Virus record (IMG/VR): IMGVR_UViG_3300044533_000758
Location: 1 to 28,424 of that record
Reading direction: 5' to 3' (one strand)
Length of the DNA stretch: 28,424 nucleotides
From: a virus
In this document: positions 11,572 to 17,342 of the stretch, piece after piece
Layout: each line of letters starts with the position of its first letter
How positions within the stretch are numbered: the stretch's first letter is position 1
Notes under the pieces: generated by a model
Database searches by the model: none
What the model saw: only the letters and a program-made list of their open reading frames with translations
Told to the model about the DNA's origin: nothing
Program-made: the position numbers and the translations under genes

Positions 11572-11742
11572 ATGACACTAGGCGGATACACATACCAACT
11601 AGGTGATTTATTCACCACTAGTAAAACAGGCGTAACTGGTAGAATTGTAAAGTTCTCACCACTTAACTCTAAACTTACTAGAGTATCACTACAATTAGCA
11701 AACGGCTCTCGTCGTCTTGCTATGGTAAGCACAACTAAATAA
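11572..11742 (+). CDS. 56-residue beta-barrel-like protein, paralogue of the gene at 10812
   Basis: Encodes MTLGGYTYQLGDLFTTSKTG..., 56 residues, the same length and strand pattern as the product of 10812-10982. AAAAGGAAAATC precedes the ATG. It is alone in its operon, with its own promoter. The YxLGD...GRIVKFSP...LTRVSLQLANGSRR layout and basic residues suggest a small nucleic-acid-binding barrel (inference). Confidence 0.7.
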   Translation: MTLGGYTYQLGDLFTTSKTGVTGRIVKFSPLNSKLTRVSLQLANGSRRLAMVSTTK

Positions 11743-11911
11743 ATAATCTTGGGGTAGGTTTGTAACGTGTAATCACTTAAGTCCCTGCCCCAACCATATT
11801 TATCTCTGATAAGCACTTGGCTTAATTGCTAAGTTATTCCTGAGATAAGACTCCTGAGCATGAGTTCTAAACTGCTCATCTTTTAATTGCCCCCGCAAAA
11901 ATCCGGGGCAG
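11743..11911 (+). other. 169-bp non-coding stretch with hairpins
   Basis: Contains a long-range TTGGGG/CCCCAA pairing (about 11748-11794), the family hairpin TGAGCA/TGCTCA (11855-11860, 11873-11878, loop TGAGTTCTAAAC), and a compact CCCCG/CGGGG hairpin (11891-11895, 11904-11908) that takes the place of the AAAACCCGG word. No coding signal seen; it links two operons. Confidence 0.5.
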
Positions 11912-11943
11912 CGTGATTTAAATCACATCTCATTATGTGAGAC
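11912..11943. promoter_or_regulatory. composite operator: Crp-like site plus CTCA/TGAG palindrome
   Basis: CGTGA-TTTAAA-TCACA (11912-11927) continues into ATCTCA-N4-TGAGA, repeating the arrangement at 10701. Centred about 75 bp before the predicted start, the same distance as there. Confidence 0.55.
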
Positions 11944-11959
11944 TAATTAAGAACTGAAC

Positions 11960-11988
11960 TTGCATTTCCACAATCTTGATGATATTAT
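11960..11988 (+). promoter_or_regulatory. early promoter
   Basis: TTGCAT-N17-TATTAT; predicted start near 11995, about 20 nt before the ATG at 12014, with AAAAGGA between. Confidence 0.6.
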
Positions 11989-12013
11989 TGTATTAACAGA
12001 AAAGGAACCCCTA

Positions 12014-12481
12014 ATGAGCGAAGTAATGACACAGGAGCAGTTATCTGTTCCATACAATCCTAACCTACTTGTTACGTACAAGTATGTTCCAGAAACATAT
12101 GCAGCACCTGAAAGCCCTACATTCATGACTGATAAGGTTACTCAGATTGAATGGGACCTACATAACGGTCGTACTACTCAAAAACAATTAGCAGAGAGAC
12201 GCTTAGATATAAGTTGGTTAGAGGAACAAATTGTAGAATGGTATGACCCTAACTATACTAAAGAAGAAGTGTTGCAAGCAATCATAGAACACTTTGGGTT
12301 TAATCCAACTAAGCAAATTGAAGTTCAAGGTACCGTATCGTTCAGCGGAACGATTAATATTCCACTGTCAGAGATTGAAGACTTTGACCTTAGCAATGTA
12401 ACAATTGATGTTGATCTAAGTTCATATGAGTATGACGCAGATCTTAATGTGGACGAAGTATCTTTGGAGGACCACTACTAA
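12014..12481 (+). CDS. 155-residue hypothetical protein with acidic beta C-terminus
   Basis: The ATG at 12014 follows AAAAGGA; an ATG 54 bp upstream overlaps the promoter and is rejected. The first 100 residues are helical (VTQIEWDLHNGRTTQKQLAERRLDISWLEEQIVEWYDPNYTKEEV); residues about 100-155 are beta-rich and very acidic (VQGTVSFSGTINIPLSEIED ... DVDLSSYEYDAD). Layout typical of single-stranded DNA or RNA mimic-like acidic tails, but that is speculation. The gene stands alone in its operon. Confidence 0.7.
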   Translation: MSEVMTQEQLSVPYNPNLLVTYKYVPETYAAPESPTFMTDKVTQIEWDLHNGRTTQKQLAERRLDISWLEEQIVEWYDPNYTKEEVLQAIIEHFGFNPTKQIEVQGTVSFSGTINIPLSEIEDFDLSNVTIDVDLSSYEYDADLNVDEVSLEDHY

Positions 12482-12484
12482 ATT

Positions 12485-12544
12485 TGATAGGGGGCTATCA
12501 ACGTCGTGGGCCAAGACGTAAAACTGGCCCTAACAAAAACCCGG
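12485..12544 (+). terminator. hairpin cluster plus AAAACCCGG
   Basis: TGATAG/CTATCA (12485-12490, 12495-12500, GGGG loop), then GGGCCA (12508-12513) and TGGCCC (12525-12530) with loop AGACGTAAAAC, then AAAACCCGG (12536-12544). The second hairpin keeps the loop of the TGAGCA family but has a different stem, which suggests covariation. Confidence 0.55.
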
Positions 12545-12556
12545 CCCCGCCCTAAA

Positions 12557-12570
12557 TGTCCGATTTGTAC
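12557..12570 (+). promoter_or_regulatory. TGTCCGATTTGTAC box
   Basis: Third copy of the 14-mer, one base different, 36 bp before the -35 of the next promoter. Confidence 0.45.
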
Positions 12571-12606
12571 CAATTAAGAAGATTAAACCATTTTCCCCAA
12601 TCCTAG

Positions 12607-12635
12607 TTGACATTGTCAGCCATGACTGCTAAACT
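12607..12635 (+). promoter_or_regulatory. strong early promoter
   Basis: TTGACA-N17-TAAACT with TTGTCAG in the spacer and CTGC before the -10. Reads the DUF932 gene and probably the tRNA. Confidence 0.7.
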
Positions 12636-12661
12636 TAGTTAAAACAACCGAAAGGATAAAA

Positions 12662-13678
12662 ATGGCTCATGATTTAGAAACTCAAAATGGCGTAGCAAGT
12701 TTTGCATCATTTAGAGAGCCTGCATGGCACAATCTTGGTACTGTATTTGATACTGAGAAAAATACAAGTGAAATGCTTGTTGCTGCTAATCTTAATAATT
12801 GGAATGTTAGACTAGAGGATTTAGAAATCCCATCTAGTTTAGTATCTGACAAACAATATCAATATGTTGTTCGTACAAATCCTACTGATAAATCTCAAAC
12901 TGATGTTTTGGGAATTGTTGGGCAGCGTTATGTTCCACTACAAAATGAGGATTTATTTGCCTTTGGCGATAACATTCTTGATGGTGGTGGGCGTTGGGAA
13001 ACCGCTGGCTCAATTAGTGGTGGGCGTGTAGTATTTGGCTCATTAGCATTAGAGCGTGAAACTGTATTAGACCCTAATGGCGTTGCTGATGTTGTAAAGA
13101 CTTATTTACTCATCAACACTTCACATGATGGTTCAATCGCTATTCAAGCAAGCATAACACCTGTTCGTGTTGTGTGTGCTAATACTCTTAATGTTGCACT
13201 AAACCGCACTAAGAAAAAAGATGGCGTAAAGCAATCTTTCAAAATCCGTCATACCCAAACTGCTGAGGGCAAAATTGCTATTGCTCGTCAGGCACTAGGC
13301 ATGGCTAACGCTTACATGACTGAGTTCGATAAGATGGCTCATGCTATGATAGCAAAAGAAATCTCAGCACAAGATTTCAATAACATTATTCTTGCTGCTT
13401 ATCCTAAGCCTGAATTAGATACTAAGGGCGCAGTAAAGAAATGGGAAAACAAGGTAGATATGATTAACGATATCTATACTGGTGAATTTAACGGAATGAT
13501 TGCTGGTAATGCGTGGGGTGCGTTCAATGCGCTAACTGAGCGTTTAGACTGGTATCGTTCATCTCGTAGTGCAAATGGCGAAAGCATGTTTGCTGCTGCT
13601 TCTGGATTTGACCCTGCTACCAATGCAGAAAAAAATCGTTTGCTAAGTATTGTTCAAAATACTTTACAAATAGTTTAA
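12662..13678 (+). CDS. DUF932 / phage-plasmid-like protein (TIGR03299)
   Basis: A 338-residue protein recognised from its start (MAHDLETQNGVASFASFREPAWHNLG), the central VVGQRY-like segment (DVLGIVGQRYVPLQNEDLFAFGD), the VVCANTLNVAL motif and the WYRSSRSANGESMFAAASGFDPATNAEKNRL end, all hallmarks of DUF932. Members occur in phages and plasmids of many bacteria; the function is unknown. CCGAAAGGA precedes the ATG. Full length, no disruption. Confidence 0.9.
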   Translation: MAHDLETQNGVASFASFREPAWHNLGTVFDTEKNTSEMLVAANLNNWNVRLEDLEIPSSLVSDKQYQYVVRTNPTDKSQTDVLGIVGQRYVPLQNEDLFAFGDNILDGGGRWETAGSISGGRVVFGSLALERETVLDPNGVADVVKTYLLINTSHDGSIAIQASITPVRVVCANTLNVALNRTKKKDGVKQSFKIRHTQTAEGKIAIARQALGMANAYMTEFDKMAHAMIAKEISAQDFNNIILAAYPKPELDTKGAVKKWENKVDMINDIYTGEFNGMIAGNAWGAFNALTERLDWYRSSRSANGESMFAAASGFDPATNAEKNRLLSIVQNTLQIV

Positions 13679-13689
13679 CAATAAAATCC

Positions 13690-13712
13690 TGAGCAAGATT
13701 TAAAACTGCTCA
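13690..13712 (+). terminator. end-of-operon hairpin before the tRNA
   Basis: TGAGCA (13690-13695) and TGCTCA (13707-13712), loop AGATTTAAAAC. It separates the DUF932 coding end from the tRNA by 5 nt, so it could also mark the tRNA 5' end for processing. Confidence 0.55.
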
Positions 13713-13717
13713 TCATT

Positions 13718-13791
13718 GGTTCTGTAGCATAGTTGGTTAATGCGCTACCCTGTCACGGTAGAGATCGTGGGTTCAAGTCCCATCAGAGCCG
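13718..13791 (+). tRNA. tRNA-Asp (GTC)
   Basis: A 74-nt cloverleaf: acceptor GGTTCTG/CAGAGCC (one G-U), D stem GCAT/ATGC, anticodon stem CTACC/GGTAG with loop CTGTCAC (anticodon GTC), five-base variable loop, T stem GTGGG/CCCAT with loop TTCAAGT, discriminator G. No CCA is encoded. It ends the DUF932 operon and is followed by CCGGGTTTTCTTTCTTT, a U-rich release signal. It may boost decoding of GAT/GAC in phage messages. Confidence 0.95.
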
Positions 13792-13844
13792 CCCCGGGTT
13801 TTCTTTCTTTAAATAATAACACATGATTGCTTCATTAAGAAAGA

Positions 13845-13873
13845 TTGACTTTTTCCCCAGTTTCCTGTAAAAT
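13845..13873 (+). promoter_or_regulatory. promoter of leaderless gene
   Basis: TTGACT-N17-TAAAAT, 6 nt, then ATG at 13880, the same geometry as the GP88 promoter. Confidence 0.7.
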
Positions 13874-13879
13874 ATTAAC

Positions 13880-14038
13880 ATGACCACAATTAACAAACCA
13901 CTAACCATAGACGGCCTAATAATGAATATATATGAGGACAACTCTGAACATTTTGACTTTATATATAGCATGAATAATGGAGACTGCGATTGTTGTCTTC
14001 ACTTTGCAATGAATTTGATTAAGGAGTATGATAGATAA
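13880..14038 (+). CDS. 52-residue Cys-rich peptide, leaderless
   Basis: Encodes MTTINKPLTIDGLIMNIYED... with a CDCC cluster (36-39) near the end, possibly metal-binding. The start is fixed by the promoter: -10 TAAAAT ends exactly 6 nt before the ATG and there is no ribosome-binding site. TAATG overlap with the next gene. Function unknown. Confidence 0.6.
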   Translation: MTTINKPLTIDGLIMNIYEDNSEHFDFIYSMNNGDCDCCLHFAMNLIKEYDR

Positions 14039-14214
14039 TGTTAGGTTATACATATAAAGATATACAGGCCTTTGGTAATAGTTTAACTTGGGCTATTGAT
14101 ACCGCCAAAAACCAGGGGGATGAACAAAACTATAAACAATTACTAATAGTATGGGACTTCTTTGAGGGACTACTAGCAGAAGGTTACATAGATGAGAACA
14201 CATACTATGGATAA
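14038..14214 (+). CDS. 58-residue hypothetical protein
   Basis: Starts in a TAATG overlap and encodes a helical acidic protein (MLGYTYKDIQAFGNSLTWAI ... WDFFEGLLAEGYIDENTYYG). No motif recognised. Overlaps the following small ORF by 8 bases. Confidence 0.6.
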   Translation: MLGYTYKDIQAFGNSLTWAIDTAKNQGDEQNYKQLLIVWDFFEGLLAEGYIDENTYYG

Positions 14215-14359
14215 TGGCGAGATCTTAGATAAGATTATAGAACTTATAAACACAGACGGAGAGATCATGTCTGATGAAGAGGTTGTTAATAATATTAGGG
14301 GACTTCTTGAGACTAACCCTCAAACCTATTGGGGAGCAAGCCAAAGCAGTGTGATGTAG
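14207..14359 (+). CDS. 50-residue acidic helical peptide
   Basis: Starts within the end of the previous gene and encodes MDNGEILDKIIELINTDGEI..., acidic and helical. Its stop lies inside a Crp-like site. The overlap and protein-like composition support it; no ribosome-binding site is clear, so coupling is assumed. Confidence 0.5.
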   Translation: MDNGEILDKIIELINTDGEIMSDEEVVNNIRGLLETNPQTYWGASQSSVM

Positions 14360-14365
14360 ATCACC
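14350..14365. promoter_or_regulatory. Crp/GlxR-like operator
   Basis: TGTGA-TGTAGA-TCACC, one mismatch, centred about 54 bp before the predicted start; CCTTACG follows. Confidence 0.5.
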
Positions 14366-14375
14366 TTACGATATC

Positions 14376-14404
14376 TTGTAATTTTTCCCAGTTCGTAGTA
14401 AAAT
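14376..14404 (+). promoter_or_regulatory. early promoter
   Basis: TTGTAA-N17-TAAAAT; predicted start near 14411. Reads five genes to 16185. Confidence 0.65.
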
Positions 14405-14433
14405 TGTATTAAGAACCTAAAGAAAGAGACCCA

Positions 14434-14757
14434 ATGCCAAACCTTATACAACTTACAGAGGATGAATGGTTTGAACAGTTCAAGCCTATCCCAAACCATT
14501 TAGACGAGAATGCCTCATTCAATGACGGTGAGCACGGCTATATGTTTGAGACATATGGTGATGAAGTAGAGTTTGTTAGGGACCATGTGTTCTTACATCC
14601 CAACACTGTATGGACTTACTATGACGGAGATAACGGTGGTACGTATATCTCTGACGGTATGCATATGGTTAATAGGATTGGTTACTTTGTAACTACCGTT
14701 CCCTATGATGACAGCCAGTATTATCAGATACAACTAATTGCAGGAAAGGACGACTAA
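14434..14757 (+). CDS. 107-residue conserved actinophage-type protein
   Basis: An acidic, aromatic protein; the segment TVWTYYDGDNGGTYISDGMHMVNRIGYFVTTVPYD is of a type repeatedly seen in actinobacteriophage and plasmid small genes, with unknown function. AAAGAAAGAG precedes the ATG. First gene of a five-gene operon, TAATG overlap with the next. Confidence 0.75.
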   Translation: MPNLIQLTEDEWFEQFKPIPNHLDENASFNDGEHGYMFETYGDEVEFVRDHVFLHPNTVWTYYDGDNGGTYISDGMHMVNRIGYFVTTVPYDDSQYYQIQLIAGKDD

Positions 14758-15314
14758 TGCATACCCTACACTATATAGCAGTTGAAGCAGATAACAAGCA
14801 AGAGGCTTTTGACAAAGTTGTTGTAAGCCTACAAACAAACGAAGACGGATACCGCATAGGCGATTGGTCAGATTGGCACGTCGTTGGCGGAGGAAGGTGG
14901 AGCACTAATGCACAAAAATCTAAAGACTTTATGGACGGTTATAACCATGACAGTACTGATGTTATTGGCTATGCTAAAAATAAAGAAAAGTTCCAAGAAG
15001 TAATTAAGGACATCTTACGCTTTCGCTCTCAGAGTATGAACAGGAACATAGTAGAGATTAAGACTGATAAGTTTATTAGTCAAATGGTCGACTATGCTTC
15101 AGAGGGTGGGAGAGGTCCCTGGAATGGGGATACTCTAATGAATGTTTATTCTATCAAACAGGCAGCAGAAATGCTAATGGGTTCTTGGACATGTGATAGT
15201 GGGTTTTACGATCTTGAAGAACATGTCTCCGAATTTGAGTATTTAAATGAGCGACTTGACAAACCTGATCGAGCCGTGAGACAATATCTAGTACCAGTTG
15301 ACTTCCACTTCTAA
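14757..15314 (+). CDS. 185-residue protein with WHVVGGGRW motif
   Basis: Starts MHTLHYIAVEADNKQEAFDK in a TAATG overlap. Contains DWSDWHVVGGGRWS (about 39-52), a Gly-rich turn flanked by tryptophans found in a phage protein family of unknown role, then a basic helical middle (KDILRFRSQSMNRN) and an acidic end. Cytosolic. In its family the motif may bind a ligand, but this is not established. Confidence 0.7.
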   Translation: MHTLHYIAVEADNKQEAFDKVVVSLQTNEDGYRIGDWSDWHVVGGGRWSTNAQKSKDFMDGYNHDSTDVIGYAKNKEKFQEVIKDILRFRSQSMNRNIVEIKTDKFISQMVDYASEGGRGPWNGDTLMNVYSIKQAAEMLMGSWTCDSGFYDLEEHVSEFEYLNERLDKPDRAVRQYLVPVDFHF

Positions 15315-15323
15315 GGAGACCTA

Positions 15324-15641
15324 ATGATAAAAACAAAAGATTTAATCTTAGCAGGACATTTTGCAGTTGATAGCGGTCAGGCCATGGTAGGCGACCCATG
15401 CTATATTGATAATTGGGATACCAACAAAAATGATGATTGGAATATTGACGGCAAAGAAGGTCAATACTCTTATCATGGTGCTAGTGCTACTACCCTTGCT
15501 AATTCATATGGCGAGTTAGGTAATGGCACGGCAGTAGTATTTAATACAGGTTATGGCGATGGCCTATATCCAGTATATGTCCAGATGAACGATGACGGCA
15601 GAGTTTCTAAAGTTGTAATCGATTTCGAAGGGGACCTATAA
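15324..15641 (+). CDS. 105-residue DUF4241-like protein
   Basis: Sequence AGHFAVDSGQAMVGDPCYIDNW ... YSYHGASATTL ... GTAVVFNTGYGDGLYPVYVQMNDDGRVSKVVIDF resembles DUF4241, a small beta-rich domain with conserved VDSG.a.vGDPcY and GDG.YPV.v elements. AAGGAGACCT lies before the ATG. Role unknown; frequent in actinophages. TAATG overlap with the next gene. Confidence 0.75.
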   Translation: MIKTKDLILAGHFAVDSGQAMVGDPCYIDNWDTNKNDDWNIDGKEGQYSYHGASATTLANSYGELGNGTAVVFNTGYGDGLYPVYVQMNDDGRVSKVVIDFEGDL

Positions 15642-15787
15642 TGGCTACATGGGATGTTGAAATAATCTTTGAACCCACAGGTACTTATATGAATTTTGAA
15701 TATGAGACTGACACCGAAGACGAGAACGATATTTTTAATGAGATAACAAACCAAATATCAATCATACCTGAAAGGACGGATGCATAA
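15641..15787 (+). CDS. 48-residue acidic peptide
   Basis: Starts MATWDVEIIFEPTGTYMNFE in a TAATG overlap and ends in another TAATG. Very acidic second half (YETDTEDENDIFNE). No family recognised, but the double coupling makes a real gene likely. Confidence 0.6.
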   Translation: MATWDVEIIFEPTGTYMNFEYETDTEDENDIFNEITNQISIIPERTDA

Positions 15788-16185
15788 TGGGAGCACGTTG
15801 TACATTCATATTTAAACAATCAGAGGATCTAGCAGTAGCGCTGTATAGCCATTGGGGTGAAGACAGCATGTATGTGGATCTTGCTAAGGCCCTTCAGCAT
15901 GCGACGGTACGTAAAGGTGATACAGAATACTATACCCGCATGGCTATTAGTTATCTATTGCAAGACTCTATCTTGGATGAAACAGGGTTTGGTATCTATG
16001 CCTGCAATCCTAATGACTTAGGGTTTGCGGACCACCCAATATTAATCGATCTCACAGATAATACTATTAGTCATGATGGTGTAGACCACAAAGACATTGA
16101 TAGTTTTATTACTTATAATTTGCCCAGCAGTGCTCTCTCCACTGTGGGGGCTTCATCAGCGGAGGTTGGGGTCACCTCTCGCTAG
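15787..16185 (+). CDS. 132-residue conserved actinophage-type protein
   Basis: MGARCTFIFKQSEDLAVALYSHWGEDSMYVDLAKAL...YYTRMAISYLLQD is a pattern seen in actinobacteriophages, unknown function. The body is a mixed alpha/beta protein; the last 20 residues (ALSTVGASSAEVGVTS) are low-complexity and encoded by DNA that folds into two hairpins, one 9-bp, ending at the stop codon. That end may be an RNA element overlapping the reading frame. TAATG overlap at the start. Confidence 0.75.
   Translation: MGARCTFIFKQSEDLAVALYSHWGEDSMYVDLAKALQHATVRKGDTEYYTRMAISYLLQDSILDETGFGIYACNPNDLGFADHPILIDLTDNTISHDGVDHKDIDSFITYNLPSSALSTVGASSAEVGVTSR
16128..16181 (+). terminator. hairpins inside the gene's 3' end
   Basis: CAGTG/CACTG (16128-16132, 16138-16142) and a 9-bp stem with one bulge (16156-16164 with 16172-16181) immediately before the stop codon. 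Likely end-of-operon structure placed in coding sequence; no U-run. Confidence 0.4.
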
Positions 16186-16215
16186 CAATATGGGGAGGGC
16201 GTTAACTGTGGTGGG

Positions 16216-16244
16216 TTGCGCTTTCCCTTTTCCTTTGGTATAAT
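16216..16244 (+). promoter_or_regulatory. promoter of the 16260-16876 operon
   Basis: TTGCGC-N17-TATAAT; predicted start near 16251, leaving about 9 nt with AGGGG before the ATG. Confidence 0.65.
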
Positions 16245-16259
16245 TTAGATAGGGGTTTC

Positions 16260-16493
16260 ATGTATCGTATTAACAGAGTAAAGCGACAGACCAATGAGGA
16301 AAAGGTTGCGGTTGGAATTGGCAAATTGCTATCTGACTTTTACCTTGACTTAGAAAAGGTTGGCTATTACTTGGCTACAGCAACTCCTTATTTAATTTAT
16401 CGCAGGTCATTAGAAGTATTAGAAAGCGCACAGTTCCAAGAGGACAAGATAGAGCAAAACAGATTGGGGTATGATAGTGACCGACTTCCGTAA
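16260..16493 (+). CDS. 77-residue helical hypothetical protein
   Basis: Starts MYRINRVKRQTNEEKVAVGI; helical, with a repeated EKV/GY pattern and a charged end. The short leader carries AGGGG 4 nt before the ATG. No motif recognised. The next gene overlaps it by 23 bases. Position suggests an early function. Confidence 0.65.
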   Translation: MYRINRVKRQTNEEKVAVGIGKLLSDFYLDLEKVGYYLATATPYLIYRRSLEVLESAQFQEDKIEQNRLGYDSDRLP

Positions 16494-16755
16494 TGTATGT
16501 GAGATTTTAGGAAAACTTTATTCCGTATATAAAGATGATGAAGAGTTTAAAGACTTCATAGAGTTTAATGACTTAGGGCTACCGCTTGCTTACTTTGTTT
16601 CTGAGAACCTTTGTGAGGTAGCAGATGACGGGGCACGGTATATAACAGAAACATGGGCACTATTCTTAGCAGGGTTAAACCTAGAGGATACTGGCTTCTC
16701 TGATTTAGATGAGGTCTTTGAGAGTGCAGAGGAGAAGAACAATGGAACTGAGTAA
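16471..16755 (+). CDS. 94-residue acidic hypothetical protein
   Basis: MIVTDFRNVCEILGKLYSVYK...EFKDFIEFNDLGLPLAYFVSENLCE...YITETWALFLAGLNLEDTGF: an acidic helical protein. In actinophages this FNDxGLPLAxxxxxxL pattern marks a common small protein of unknown function. It may start instead at the GTG at 16480. Overlaps neighbours on both sides. Confidence 0.7.
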   Translation: MIVTDFRNVCEILGKLYSVYKDDEEFKDFIEFNDLGLPLAYFVSENLCEVADDGARYITETWALFLAGLNLEDTGFSDLDEVFESAEEKNNGTE

Positions 16756-16876
16756 TAACTATTTAGATGAACAGTTACTTAAAGCCCAACAGTTGCTATG
16801 GTCTGGCTCTCTACATGAAGTGGACCAGGCACACAACATCATTGCTAACTTAATTAAAGATCGCCTACCAGCATAG
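16742..16876 (+). CDS. 44-residue helical peptide, end of operon
   Basis: Encodes MELSNNYLDEQLLKAQQLLW... with GGAGAAGAAC before the ATG inside the previous gene. Ends 2 nt before an AAAACCCGG word. Helical, no motif. Confidence 0.55.
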   Translation: MELSNNYLDEQLLKAQQLLWSGSLHEVDQAHNIIANLIKDRLPA

Positions 16877-17008
16877 GAAAAACCCGGTATCAATTACCAA
16901 ACCTTCAAACCTTATTTACGAAAAAGACATTAAGAACCCAATTCAAAAAATCCCAGAAAGTTTGACAAACCTTCAAACCTTTATATTTAAAGATAGTATA
17001 ATATATAT
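16877..17008. other. 132-bp non-coding stretch with repeats
   Basis: Begins with AAAACCCGG (16879-16887), carries the exact 16-mer CAAACCTTCAAACCTT twice (16898-16913, 16966-16981), the 15-mer AAAAAATCCCAGAAA (16945-16959), TTGACA overlapping a repeat (16962-16967) and the TATAAT of the next gene. Looks regulatory. Confidence 0.5.
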
Positions 17009-17170
17009 ATGAGTCCTCGTAACTACTATAGTAAGAATCGTATTGATAGATATAATATGAGTCCTTCTTTTGTATCTACCGCTTCAGGTATGGCAGAGAA
17101 AAAGGTAGAGAGGTTTGTTACTAGGGTATTACGATCCATCTTTAAGTCCCGCCGTCGCAATAAATCATAG
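17009..17170 (+). CDS. 53-residue basic peptide, leaderless
   Basis: Encodes MSPRNYYSKNRIDRYNMSPS... and a basic, Arg-rich end (RVLRSIFKSRRRNKS). The TATAAT box at 16997-17002 ends 6 nt before the ATG and there is no ribosome-binding site. The high positive charge suggests nucleic-acid or membrane binding, without further evidence. Confidence 0.6.
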   Translation: MSPRNYYSKNRIDRYNMSPSFVSTASGMAEKKVERFVTRVLRSIFKSRRRNKS

Positions 17171-17197
17171 TACTAATAGACATTACGAAGCGGGAAA

Positions 17198-17266
17198 AAA
17201 AATCCCAGAAATATACAGATTATTCCCATAATTACCAAACCTTTCTAGATTTTTTCTGGGGTTTTT
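17198..17266 (+). terminator. long-arm hairpin with alternative partner
   Basis: AAAAATCCCAGAAA (17198-17211) pairs with TTTCTGGGGTTTTT (17253-17266), 14 bp with one G-U; a second TTTCTGGG at 17284-17291 could pair instead. The T-rich right arm would stop rightward transcription from the gene at 17009. Confidence 0.5.
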
Positions 17267-17313
17267 CCTACATTTTCCTACATTTTCTGGGCATTTTTAT
17301 AGGGGTTTTTTAC

Positions 17314-17342
17314 TTGACAAACCATGGTATTGGGGGTATAAT
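17314..17342 (+). promoter_or_regulatory. consensus promoter with tandem AGGTTTGG repeats downstream
   Basis: TTGACA-N17-TATAAT, a perfect consensus with optimal spacing, the best in the window. It is followed by two tandem GATAGGRAGGTTTGG units (17359-17373, 17374-17388). No convincing gene lies directly downstream. Confidence 0.7.

Noticed and set aside
11532-11816. 94-codon ORF on the minus strand
   Set aside because: Antisense to the 56-residue gene at 11572, which has a promoter, a ribosome-binding site and a paralogue.
13718-13791. tRNA as an attB/attP site
   Set aside because: No integrase gene and no repeat of the tRNA 3' end are visible in the window.
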